Source: an uncultured Croceitalea sp. (GTDB lineage Bacteria > Bacteroidota > Bacteroidia > Flavobacteriales > Flavobacteriaceae). From it: 64,000 nt of DNA. A program made the position numbers and the translations under genes. Positions 1 to 7,314 of this stretch are shown one piece after another. Location: positions 1,612,001 to 1,676,000 of the forward strand of contig CANLXH010000001.1 of NCBI GenBank assembly GCA_947495075.1, written 5' to 3'. The notes under the pieces are model-generated. The model was given only the letters and a program-made list of their open reading frames with translations. It was not told the DNA's origin and did no database searches. Every line of letters begins with the position of its first letter. The first letter of the stretch is position 1.

Positions 1-837
1 TGGATACTAGTTAGTAGTACAATTAATAATGAAAGTGTAGTTTCGTCAGAGTTCGAGATTTTAAAACAATCAAGAGCTAATTTCTCTGAAGACGATACGT
101 ATACCATAATCTATAAGACTGGTAGTTCCAACTCTTCAGGTTCTACTGTTTCAACAAGTACGCAAGAAGGAACATATACTGTGGAAGCATTAAATCAAGT
201 CACTTTTTTTAATTCTACTTCCACCATTGAATTCATTGATGATAAACTCCAACTTACTACTATCATAACAAATAGTAGTGGGATAGAACAAACTCGGATA
301 GATATTTTCTTAAGAAGTGATAACGAAGAGTTAAAAGCGCCAGAAGACACAGGAGTAGATATATCAGAAGATAGTGATGACCCCATAGACAACACTAATA
401 CTTATGATGGCACGGCTGTTATTGCCAAGTTACAAGGAAAATGGAACATAAGTGGTGTAACGAATGAGTGTTTGCAAATGAACACAATGGAGTTTAAATC
501 TGATACTTTACTTGAGTTTATTCAACACAAAACTACTTTTAATAGAAGTGATTTGTTAAATTACAATCTAAGTGTAGGCTATCCTACACCTGCAAATTTC
601 GCAGCGACCATGACTAGGGGCAACGAAATGGTGAGTTTTGACACTAAAGCTGACTGTCAGTTTGTAAAAACAAGCCAGCTAGAATTTATTGTAAAAAATG
701 AGAATACGGTTTTAATAAAAAATGTACCACAGGCTGAAATTTTATTGGAGAACGATACCACCCTTAAGCTCATATATACATATTCTGACGCTAATGCTAT
801 GGAAAAAACAATCGAATTTACATATGTAAAATTATAG
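1..837 (+). CDS. Lipocalin-like protein, 5' end outside window
   Basis: The reading frame is open from base 1 to the stop at 837, so the start lies to the left of the window; the GTG at 181 is only an internal codon. About 278 residues are visible. Two similar beta-rich segments can be seen, each ending in alternating polar and hydrophobic strands. The second begins with KLQGKWNISG, typical of the lipocalin-like domains common in Bacteroidota lipoproteins. A serine- and threonine-rich stretch and an acidic linker separate the strands. I see no catalytic motif. A tandem lipocalin-like surface or periplasmic protein is an inference; the missing N-terminus would show whether it is a lipoprotein. 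Confidence 0.6.
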   Translation, partial: WILVSSTINNESVVSSEFEILKQSRANFSEDDTYTIIYKTGSSNSSGSTVSTSTQEGTYTVEALNQVTFFNSTSTIEFIDDKLQLTTIITNSSGIEQTRIDIFLRSDNEELKAPEDTGVDISEDSDDPIDNTNTYDGTAVIAKLQGKWNISGVTNECLQMNTMEFKSDTLLEFIQHKTTFNRSDLLNYNLSVGYPTPANFAATMTRGNEMVSFDTKADCQFVKTSQLEFIVKNENTVLIKNVPQAEILLENDTTLKLIYTYSDANAMEKTIEFTYVKL

Positions 838-860
838 ATTAATATAAAGTTATCTATAGG

Positions 861-894
861 CAAAAGGGTACTTTTTAGAGTACCCTTTTGTTTT
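861..894 (+). terminator. Rho-independent terminator after lipocalin-like gene
   Basis: A perfect 12-bp stem (861-872 with 879-890, arms CAAAAGGGTACT and AGTACCCTTTTG) closes a 6-nt loop and is followed by TTTT. It lies 23 nt after the stop at 837. The A-rich 5' arm means it could also end minus-strand transcripts arriving from 1078, so it may work in both directions. Confidence 0.85.
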
Positions 895-1077
895 ATAAAA
901 TAGTCTTATGGTTCATTAATTATAATATTTGCATTTTGATAGTTGCCGGCGAAAGTTTTAAAAACTCAAATTACTTAGTGATATAAATGCGTCTTATAAG
1001 CACATCATCCTCTACTCAACAATTAGTATTTCGCAAACGTCATGATAAAGTATAAACTCTAGAAAAAACTTTACACG

Positions 1078-1380
1078 TTAATCATCACTTTGCGTAAGCA
1101 AACATAAGCTGTCTTTATTAGCTTCCACAGAATGTACAACACCCACAGGAATTTCAAACTCATCATATTGATTAAGTACGGTATTCCCCTTCTCTTCTTG
1201 GTAGGTCACGGATCCTTCTAGTACAGTTAATTTAGATGGCCATTTTGCCGTATGTGATTTCATTACCATACCTTTTCTAAATCCGAGTACCAAGACACGA
1301 AATGTGGCATTATGGTGTAGGGATTTTGCAATTGGGTTTTTTGCTGATTTTAATTCTTCTTTTATCTGTTTTATAATCAT
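1078..1380 (-). CDS. Small cupin-domain protein
   Basis: This 100-residue protein has a single cupin barrel: a stretch like KSHTAKWPSKLTVLEGSVTY (about residues 41-60) followed by a GVVHSVEA segment near the C-terminus. Only part of the usual histidine set is present, so metal binding is uncertain. It is the last gene of the minus-strand run that starts with the Rrf2 gene at 6934 and lies 11 nt after the hemerythrin gene. A second, distantly similar cupin lies at 10364-10705 next to the other Rrf2 gene. A role as a sensor or small-molecule binding protein in the same stress response is inferred from position only. Confidence 0.75.
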   Translation of the reverse strand: MIIKQIKEELKSAKNPIAKSLHHNATFRVLVLGFRKGMVMKSHTAKWPSKLTVLEGSVTYQEEKGNTVLNQYDEFEIPVGVVHSVEANKDSLCLLTQSDD

Positions 1381-1391
1381 TGTGACTCTAT

Positions 1392-1853
1392 TTATAACCA
1401 GAACTCATCTGAGGTATTTTCTATAAATTCTTTTTCTTCATGTGATTTAAATAGCGATGCTAACTGCTCCGCTGTTGCAACCTTCTGAATCTCATTAAAC
1501 AAGAACCTCTCTTCAAACCGAATATGAAGGGAAAGTTCTTTCTCTATTGCCTTTAAAGACTCTTCCACATCTTCGCTGTCAGTAAATAGTTTTATCAGAC
1601 TTTTATGTTGGACAATTGCTTTTTTTACCAGCTCATCATGATTTCCTAAGATGGGAAAAATATGCTGTTCTTCTTTTTCAAAATGTGGTTCAATATGATT
1701 TTCATAAAACCAATCCACATATCTTTTTATACGGTTCAACTCATTTTTTTTTGAAAAACCCATTCTTATCTTCCAACACAAAAGAAGTCCATGATGATGG
1801 TCATGACTCAGCGGGACAAGTGCTTTATGTCTTTTTAAGGGTCGCTTGCTCAT
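1392..1853 (-). CDS. Hemerythrin HHE-domain protein
   Basis: This 153-residue protein has the four-helix hemerythrin pattern: SHDHHHG near residue 17, HFEKEEQHIFP near 57-67 (the H-x3-E motif), a QHK histidine in the third helix and HIRFEERFLF in the fourth. These supply the His and Glu ligands of a non-haem di-iron site. HHE proteins bind O2 or NO or take part in iron-sulfur repair after nitrosative damage (YtfE/RIC family); this one is shorter than YtfE and lacks its N-terminal ScdA domain. It lies 13 nt after the four-helix membrane protein gene and shares a run with a truncated haemoglobin and a CcoN-like oxidase, which supports an O2 or NO function. Confidence 0.88.
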   Translation of the reverse strand: MSKRPLKRHKALVPLSHDHHHGLLLCWKIRMGFSKKNELNRIKRYVDWFYENHIEPHFEKEEQHIFPILGNHDELVKKAIVQHKSLIKLFTDSEDVEESLKAIEKELSLHIRFEERFLFNEIQKVATAEQLASLFKSHEEKEFIENTSDEFWL

Positions 1854-1866
1854 AGATGCGGCTTTT

Positions 1867-2319
1867 TCAAAAAATACTTTTTTTACTATTTACTAAATTA
1901 AAATTCGTTGCTACAATAGTAATTAGTAGAATAACTTTGATAGCCTCCATACCAACGTAATAAAAATGCATATACGAAGGTTCAGGCTGTATTCTAGCTA
2001 TAATTGTCTCGGCTCTCAAATCCAAAACTGGCAGAAGGTAAAGGGTCTGGATTACCAAAATAATAATAGGTAGCAAACACTGAATCATAGGTTTGGCACT
2101 TTTCTTTAGGTAATAAATAGCATGAATCAGAAGGATGGTTCCAAACAATAATTCCACTTTGTTTAGCGCATTAAATACCAACCTACCAATGCTTAGACCT
2201 ATTTCTAAAGTAACCCCGGGAGCTCTGAATTTAAGCCATGCTTCCATAAAACTAATTGCCGCAACAAACCCTATCCATAAGAGGGAGGTTATAATTGGAA
2301 TGGCAATTCTTCTTTTCAT
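1867..2319 (-). CDS. Four-helix integral membrane protein of unknown function
   Basis: This 150-residue protein has four hydrophobic stretches at about residues 7-25, 45-70, 78-97 and 120-142, with a short basic C-terminus. I do not recognise a named family. No haem-binding histidine pair or catalytic motif stands out. Its ATG at 2319 follows the haemoglobin gene by 6 nt, so it is almost certainly co-transcribed with it. Its place between a haemoglobin and a hemerythrin suggests a membrane partner in O2 or NO handling, but that is inference. Confidence 0.7.
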   Translation of the reverse strand: MKRRIAIPIITSLLWIGFVAAISFMEAWLKFRAPGVTLEIGLSIGRLVFNALNKVELLFGTILLIHAIYYLKKSAKPMIQCLLPIIILVIQTLYLLPVLDLRAETIIARIQPEPSYMHFYYVGMEAIKVILLITIVATNFNLVNSKKSIF

Positions 2320-2325
2320 GGACGA

Positions 2326-2697
2326 TTACTCCTGATTATAGTGATGTATTCTTGCCTGGAAAATTTCCGCTATTCTAGCGGCTCGCATTTTTGCTTCTTC
2401 TGCCTTATCACCCATAAAATTTTCATTTAATGCTATATAAAAAAGTTCAAGCCAACGATTAAAATGTTCCTTTGAGATGGGAAGATTTATATGATGTGCT
2501 AGAGGGTTGCCTCTATAAGAAGATTCATGTAATAACACAGTTTGCCAAAAACGATACATTTTACCAAGATGTTCTGGCCAATTATCCTGTATCACGGTAT
2601 TGAAGATGTCTCCTAAAAGGGAATCTTCCCTAACCTTTGCGTAGAAAGTATCCACCATGAGTTCTATATCTTCCTTTGTCTCAATTTCTTTCAACAT
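2326..2697 (-). CDS. Group III truncated haemoglobin
   Basis: This 123-residue protein has the short 2-on-2 globin layout of group III: an N-terminal DTFYAKVREDSLLGDIF segment with a B-helix Tyr (about residue 19), then FWQTVLL, then SKEHFNRWLELF, whose His (about residue 78) is the proximal haem ligand. Group III globins bind O2 or NO tightly and are often linked to NO stress. Its start codon overlaps the stop of the 140-residue gene upstream (ATGA at 2695-2699), a sign of translational coupling. It fits the haem and di-iron theme of this run. Confidence 0.9.
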   Translation of the reverse strand: MLKEIETKEDIELMVDTFYAKVREDSLLGDIFNTVIQDNWPEHLGKMYRFWQTVLLHESSYRGNPLAHHINLPISKEHFNRWLELFYIALNENFMGDKAEEAKMRAARIAEIFQARIHHYNQE

Positions 2698-3119
2698 CAG
2701 ACAAATGATTTATATAGTTGTGGACCCCAATACATAATTAGATAGAAAAGACCAAAAGCAGCGAACATTATTAAAAGAGCCCAAACCCAGGCAGGGATTG
2801 CCTTTGGCGTCTCAGAACCTGTTATCACAAATTCATCTTTAGTCTCGCTACCGTAAGCATTAATGGTAATTGGAATCTGGTCATCAATAACCTCATTTTC
2901 CTCGAGGCCAACAACTGCGATTGCAGGGCCATTTCGTACTTCAAAAGGAATATTTTTAATTCCTTCAACACCATTTGAAGACTTTGCTATGATTTTTAAA
3001 TTGTGTTTACCATCAGGGATTTTTGTGGTATCCAAAACGAACTTAACTGGAGGAGAAAACTCAGCAAAAGGAATGTCTTCATCATCCAAAAAAACTTTTA
3101 TGACTCTCTTATCTTCCAT
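2697..3119 (-). CDS. C-terminally anchored Ig-like membrane protein in oxidase run
   Basis: This 140-residue protein has no signal peptide. It begins with an Ig-like beta region of about 100 residues (VFLDDEDIPFAEFSPPVKF, then DGKHNLKIIAKSSNGVEG) and ends in one transmembrane helix (about residues 110-133, AWVWALLIMFAAFGLFYLIM) with a short tail. The sequence alone does not fix its topology. It has no haem motif. I do not know a named family, but its position five genes after the Rrf2 gene, beside the oxidase subunits, suggests a structural or assembly subunit. Confidence 0.72.
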   Translation of the reverse strand: MEDKRVIKVFLDDEDIPFAEFSPPVKFVLDTTKIPDGKHNLKIIAKSSNGVEGIKNIPFEVRNGPAIAVVGLEENEVIDDQIPITINAYGSETKDEFVITGSETPKAIPAWVWALLIMFAAFGLFYLIMYWGPQLYKSFV

Positions 3120-3124
3120 AGCTT

Positions 3125-3394
3125 TTAAAAATCTCTTTTTAGAATACTGTTCTTAATATGATTTGGATTGTCTTCCTTAGGGTTAACTAAGTACTTAACG
3201 CTATAAAAAAGTGTGAACCCCACTATAATAATTGCAGACCACGTAATGATGTAATCAATTGTTCCTGTAGGTCCTGTACCATGGGTTATATTTTCCAAAA
3301 CCTTTGGTTGGTTCTTTTTACACAAGTCGCAAGCATAGCCCATAGTTAGACCTAGGGTTAGAAATAAAATTAGAGAATAGATGATTTTTTTCAT
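3125..3394 (-). CDS. Small CxxC membrane protein in oxidase run
   Basis: This 89-residue protein has a signal peptide (MKKIIYSLILFLTLGLTMGYA), then CDLCKK, a CxxC pair that would sit outside the cytoplasm, and one transmembrane helix at about residues 49-68, followed by a charged cytoplasmic tail. Its ATG overlaps the previous stop by 4 nt (3391-3394), so it is translationally coupled to the 78-residue gene. The size and topology resemble small cbb3 accessory subunits such as CcoQ or CcoH, but I see no clear sequence match. The CxxC could bind metal, for example for CuB delivery, or act as a thiol pair; this is inference. Confidence 0.7.
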   Translation of the reverse strand: MKKIIYSLILFLTLGLTMGYACDLCKKNQPKVLENITHGTGPTGTIDYIITWSAIIIVGFTLFYSVKYLVNPKEDNPNHIKNSILKRDF

Positions 3395-3627
3395 TTTTTC
3401 CAGTAATTATTTGCCGCAGCAATAGTTTGAAATTCTGTTGCAATAACTTGTGCGGATGCTATAAGAGAAATAGGGTCTTCTGCATAAATAGGACGTAATT
3501 TCTTTTTGATTTCCGCATCTGGCTGTATGGCTCCGACAGATTTCCGTGCTAAAGTAATTGCCAACTGTCTACCTTCAAAAGGAGTATTAGTGATTAGGCT
3601 CGGTAAATAATCTTCTTTAGTTTCCAT
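3391..3627 (-). CDS. 78-residue protein of unknown function in oxidase run
   Basis: This small soluble protein has no signal peptide, membrane segment or cysteine. It is predicted to be mainly helical and ends in NNYWKK. I do not recognise it. It lies 5 nt after the CcoO-like gene and overlaps the next gene by 4 nt, so it is firmly inside the run, and that tight spacing is the main evidence that it is a real gene. A role as a small cytoplasmic partner of the oxidase is only a guess. Confidence 0.65.
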   Translation of the reverse strand: METKEDYLPSLITNTPFEGRQLAITLARKSVGAIQPDAEIKKKLRPIYAEDPISLIASAQVIATEFQTIAAANNYWKK

Positions 3628-3632
3628 ATGTT

Positions 3633-4640
3633 CTATTGGTTTAATTGCATCACAAAATCTCTTATCCGTTTTACGTCAGCTTCAGTAATGACTTCTCCTT
3701 CATTACCCCAACTTGTGCGCTCATGATTTACAATGGCTGCAATTTCAGCATCATCAAGTTGTTCTGCAAAGCCTGGCATCTGTCCATATTCACTCCTCGC
3801 ATCATAGCCTTGTAAAATTATCTTTACCATTAAATCATAATCAGGATCATTAACCACATCACTACCCGCTAAAGGAGGAAAAGCTCCTTTTAGTCCTTGA
3901 CCGTTCTGTTGATGACATGCTGCGCAAACCTGCATATAAAGGTTTTCCCCATTAACGGTTCCTTTCCCACCTGTTTCGTTTTCGTCATTTTCATTTATTT
4001 TACTCGATGGTATAAAGCCTACGGTCGAGGCATCTGGCATTGGGGTTTGTTTCAATGCTTGGAGGTAAGATACCAATTGAATGGCCTCTTGGGAGGCAAT
4101 AACTTTATTTCCCTTTTTGGATAAATACTTTTCCGGAACTGGAACAAGTACATCATTTTCACGAACCGATGTCGAATCCAATTCTTCAAAAAGCCAAGGG
4201 TACGATGGCATGATGGATTCTTTCACCACGATTCTTGGGTTGTATAGATGCAACAAATGCCATTCCTTGCCTGGTTGGCGTTTTCCAATGCTGGTTAAGT
4301 CTGGACCAGTTCTTTCACTTCCCAAAAGTGAGGGGGATTGGCGTAAAAAGCCCAATCTTTTCTTACTATAATAATAGTCTGATGGAATAGAAGGCCGCTC
4401 TCCCCAGACATTGTCCATTTCAATATTTCGGACTTGCTGTGTATGACATGCGGCACAATTTTCGGTCACATAAATATTTAAACCAGCGGATTCATTTGGG
4501 GTCATACCCGGTTGATTTGGTAATGGCTCGTAATCCTGCATTTGAAAAGCGGGTAGAACGGCAATGATAATACTTAGGCCTGCGAATACAGTAAGGGCAG
4601 TAACAACTAAGTTCTTATGATTTTTATGAAAGTCTAACAT
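3633..4640 (-). CDS. CcoO-like cytochrome c subunit with fused second cytochrome c domain
   Basis: An N-terminal transmembrane helix (about residues 10-32) leads into a CcoO-type domain with haem motif CAACH at 62-66, the family signature GSERTGPDL near 107-115, HLYNPR near 131-136 and an axial-Met region IMPSYPWLFE. After a polar linker (about 212-230) comes a class I cytochrome c domain with a second CAACH at 239-243 and the axial-Met segment GQMPGF. Normal CcoO is about 200 residues with one haem; this 335-residue form seems to merge CcoO with a CcoP-like domain, and no separate ccoP is nearby. A longer frame begins at TTG 4676, but ATG 4640 comes 7 nt after the ccoN-like stop and directly after AAGGAG, so I prefer it. 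Confidence 0.88.
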   Translation of the reverse strand: MLDFHKNHKNLVVTALTVFAGLSIIIAVLPAFQMQDYEPLPNQPGMTPNESAGLNIYVTENCAACHTQQVRNIEMDNVWGERPSIPSDYYYSKKRLGFLRQSPSLLGSERTGPDLTSIGKRQPGKEWHLLHLYNPRIVVKESIMPSYPWLFEELDSTSVRENDVLVPVPEKYLSKKGNKVIASQEAIQLVSYLQALKQTPMPDASTVGFIPSSKINENDENETGGKGTVNGENLYMQVCAACHQQNGQGLKGAFPPLAGSDVVNDPDYDLMVKIILQGYDARSEYGQMPGFAEQLDDAEIAAIVNHERTSWGNEGEVITEADVKRIRDFVMQLNQ

Positions 4641-4647
4641 CTCCTTA

Positions 4648-6456
4648 CTAATTTTGTGTTTTAAGTTTTTCTTCAACTAGAATATCCGTAGCACCGATAA
4701 CTTTACGTTTTTTTACCATATAATAGAAGTTATAAGCGAATATCAAATGAGAGAGAAACATAAAGGACCCTCCCACGGCGCGCCATAACCAATATGGTTT
4801 CATTAGTATCACAGATTCTATAAATGCATTTCCTTCAATCCAACTCAACCCTCTCAAAGTTCCTCCTGCCATTAATGACATCATATAAGCGAATAGGCCT
4901 ATAAACGCCATCCAGAAATGAGCTCCTACAAATGCCTGAGGCGGTTCTTTTCCGGTAAGCTTTGGAATAAGGGAATAAATACACGCCCATAATAAAAAAG
5001 TGATAATACCATACATGGTCATATGAGAATGGGCCACATTAAAGTCTGTAAAGTGCCATACGTAATTGGTAAACCGAAATGCTTGAAAGCTACCTTGAGT
5101 AGAACCTACAAAGTAGAATACAACTCCCACTAAAAAGAAGGGTAACACATAACTTTTAGAAATATTATTCCATGTACCCTTCATAGTCATAAAAAAGTTG
5201 GTAGTACCAGCAACTACTGGAATAAACATACCTGCGCTAAACACAATAGCGACAGTCTGAAGCCACCACGGGAGCGGACTAAAAACAAAATGGTGTGTTC
5301 CTATTAGGGTATAAAATAACATTTGTGTCCAGAAAGCCAATACTCCCAATGAATAAGAGTATATGGGCTTGTTCAATGCGGATGGTAAGAAATAATACAC
5401 TAGACCTAGGGTAAAAGTCATAAACCACATACCAACTCCCATGTGCATATAATAGCCCTGTATGATAGTTTCTCCTAAACCATCTTGATAAAAAGGCAAG
5501 TAAGCAATTGTAGACAATATTATAGTCCAACCTAAAGCAGCCAGTAGAAACCAATTGGAGATGTAGATTTCGGAAATTTTTCGATTAGCGACTGTCTTAT
5601 AAAAATTATGAAAGGTCATAATGAGACCGATTGCAAAAAGTAACATAATGGGCCACACATACTCTCTATATTCACCCCCACCGTTATTAACACCTGCCAT
5701 TAGCGAAAGGTTACCAATAACCAACGACGCATTGATAAGTACCCAAGCAATACGAGCATTTTTATAACTAAAGATTTTTGTATTTGATGTTCTAGCAATA
5801 ACAAAGTATCCGAGCCCTATCATTGCTAGAGAAGCCCAACCCCAAAAAACGGTATTGGTATGCACTGGTCTTAGCCTTCCAAAAGATAACCAAGATTGAC
5901 TATCCATTTCTGGCCAAACAAATTTCATTCCTAAATATTGCCCCACTAATGTTCCAAACACTAACCAGATTACAGCAGCACTTAAATAGTAAATGATAAT
6001 CTTTTTTAATTCTTCTGGAGTTTCGAGACCTAAAAGCGATTTCTTCTTTTCGTCAAACAATGGATTGTCTGGCTCATTTGTAACTTTGGAAATCAGTCCT
6101 TTTTTATCAAACACTTCTTTATCGCTCCCAAGCTCAGAGCCCTCTAAAGTATATTTTAGTGCTTTTTTTCGTTTCTCTAGAATAACATCTATTTCATCGT
6201 CATTCAAATTCAATATCTCTTCAGAAAATGCAAGTTCATTCTTTTTAAGTTGTTTCCATTTGTATTTATCAATGAAAGAGTTAAACCTGTAAAGCAGTAT
6301 AATTACCGCTAAAAAGAATACAATCAATAATAAAATAATGGTTCCTATGATTCCAGGGTTTTGAAGCCAATTCTCCGTGGATATAGGTTCGCTTTGGGCT
6401 GTGGTGATAATTGGAAATAATGCTGTAATGGTTAATAATTGCAATCGTTTTTTCAT
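4648..6456 (-). CDS. CcoN-like haem-copper oxidase subunit I, active-site Glu replaced by Gln
   Basis: This is a 602-residue protein with about twelve core membrane helices. It keeps all C-family ligands: haem b His199 (RPVHTN) and His478, haem b3 His476 (AHSH), CuB ligands His338, His388 and His389, and Tyr382, which matches the cross-linked Tyr. Spacing from His338 to His476 matches Pseudomonas stutzeri CcoN (207 to 345) without a gap, and residue 454, the Glu323 position, is Gln (GSTQG). Compared with the usual length of about 475, there is an N-terminal extension of roughly 150 residues with a signal-like segment, one helix (36-57) and a charged linker. It is probably a variant oxidase or an NO reductase. 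It lies 43 nt after the Rrf2 gene. Confidence 0.88.
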   Translation of the reverse strand: MKKRLQLLTITALFPIITTAQSEPISTENWLQNPGIIGTIILLLIVFFLAVIILLYRFNSFIDKYKWKQLKKNELAFSEEILNLNDDEIDVILEKRKKALKYTLEGSELGSDKEVFDKKGLISKVTNEPDNPLFDEKKKSLLGLETPEELKKIIIYYLSAAVIWLVFGTLVGQYLGMKFVWPEMDSQSWLSFGRLRPVHTNTVFWGWASLAMIGLGYFVIARTSNTKIFSYKNARIAWVLINASLVIGNLSLMAGVNNGGGEYREYVWPIMLLFAIGLIMTFHNFYKTVANRKISEIYISNWFLLAALGWTIILSTIAYLPFYQDGLGETIIQGYYMHMGVGMWFMTFTLGLVYYFLPSALNKPIYSYSLGVLAFWTQMLFYTLIGTHHFVFSPLPWWLQTVAIVFSAGMFIPVVAGTTNFFMTMKGTWNNISKSYVLPFFLVGVVFYFVGSTQGSFQAFRFTNYVWHFTDFNVAHSHMTMYGIITFLLWACIYSLIPKLTGKEPPQAFVGAHFWMAFIGLFAYMMSLMAGGTLRGLSWIEGNAFIESVILMKPYWLWRAVGGSFMFLSHLIFAYNFYYMVKKRKVIGATDILVEEKLKTQN

Positions 6457-6499
6457 TAGTTGGAGTGTTAGACTTTTTTATCTTATATAAATATATTTT

Positions 6500-6934
6500 T
6501 TATCTTTTTATGTGCGTTAGTCCTACATATAAGCCACTCGCAAGTTCGAACAAGCTGATATTTCCTACTACTTCTCTCAATTCATCACGTATAACAGAAA
6601 ACTTATCATGTACTGGACATGGCTTTTTTGCATTACACTTTTTTAATCCTAAGCCACAGCGTGTAAAAATCCCATCTCCATCTATAGTATGGACAATCTC
6701 TGCCAGTTGTATTGTATCTATCAAGCTCTTTTCAATTTGGAACCCGCCAGTAGGACCCATAGTTGACTGCATAATATCATTTCTTACCAGCTGCTGTAAA
6801 ATCTTAGCAGTAAATGCAACGGGGGAATCTATTTCGGCAGCTATATCTTTTAATGTCACCCGCTTATCCTCAAGAGATTGGGCAGCAACGTAAATTGAAG
6901 CTTTTATGGCATATTCACATGCTTTTGAAAACAT
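6500..6934 (-). CDS. Rrf2-family iron-sulfur transcription regulator (first copy)
   Basis: This 144-residue protein has an N-terminal winged helix (MFSKACEYAIKA, then PVAFTAKILQQLVR as recognition helix and GPTGGF as wing) and three cysteines, C93, C100 and C106 (C-x6-C-x5-C, ending CPVHDKF). That spacing is like the [4Fe-4S] or [2Fe-2S] site of NsrR and related members that sense NO or redox state. It heads the minus-strand oxidase run. A near-copy with the same cysteine positions lies at 9056. Its own promoter carries a palindrome shared with the second copy, which suggests autoregulation and cross-regulation. Confidence 0.92.
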   Translation of the reverse strand: MFSKACEYAIKASIYVAAQSLEDKRVTLKDIAAEIDSPVAFTAKILQQLVRNDIMQSTMGPTGGFQIEKSLIDTIQLAEIVHTIDGDGIFTRCGLGLKKCNAKKPCPVHDKFSVIRDELREVVGNISLFELASGLYVGLTHIKR

Positions 6935-6955
6935 AAAAGTTTTTCTAGGTTAAAA

Positions 6956-6994
6956 CAAAAATAAGACTATGTTTTAAATAGGACAAATTTATCC
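6956..6994 (-). promoter_or_regulatory. Rrf2 promoter with operator over -33 box
   Basis: On the minus strand the near-palindrome GGATAAATTTGTCC (plus strand 6981-6994, GGACAAATTTATCC) contains TTTG. Twenty nt after its TTG lies TATTTTTG (6956-6963), a perfect match to the Bacteroidota -7 box TAnnTTTG. The operator begins 46 nt before the start codon. The second Rrf2 gene has the same layout, differing in one core base, so this is very likely the regulator's own site. Confidence 0.75.
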
Positions 6995-7240
6995 GATAAT
7001 AAGCTTGTAAGAAATAAATATTTAAGTTTTAATAAACTTGACGACAATATAAAGAAAATGGAGCTAGTCATTAAAAACAGTAATACATTTTTGAATATCA
7101 GTGAATCTGTTCTGAATATTATTGATACTCATTTATACTAATTTGGATGCTATGTTTCCATATCTATTTCTATATTCTGGACTCATCCACTTTTCGCAAG
7201 TCCTTCATCAAATTAACTCAAAGTGTCTAATCTCTTATTT

Positions 7241-7274
7241 TAGTATTTTTAGACTAGTCTGTCTAAAAATACTA
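7241..7274. promoter_or_regulatory. TetR operator palindrome
   Basis: Perfect 14-bp arms TAGTATTTTTAGAC (7241-7254) and GTCTAAAAATACTA (7261-7274) flank a 6-nt spacer. The site lies just upstream of TATCTTTG (7284-7291), a perfect TAnnTTTG -7 box, and 40 nt before the TetR start. It covers the place of the -33 box, where no TTTG is seen. This is the layout expected for TetR autorepression. Confidence 0.82.
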
Positions 7275-7314
7275 TTATTGTTTTATCTTTGTCCTCACAG
7301 ATTGTATAATAATT

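Larger units (their letters stand above)
6935..7314. other. Divergent regulatory region between Rrf2 and TetR genes
   Basis: This 380-nt gap holds the Rrf2 promoter and operator at its left end and the TetR operator and promoter at its right end. Between them, at about 7000-7240, I see only AT-rich sequence and a 27-codon open frame at 7058-7141 with no recognisable features, which I do not call a gene. Confidence 0.6.

Noticed and set aside
4641-4676. TTG start of the CcoO-like gene at 4676, overlapping the CcoN-like gene
   Set aside because: An in-frame ATG at 4640 directly follows AAGGAG and gives a normal CcoO N-terminus; the extra twelve residues look like read-through.
7058-7141. 27-codon open frame between the Rrf2 and TetR genes
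   Set aside because: Too short, with no signal, motif or neighbour support; likely chance in AT-rich DNA.
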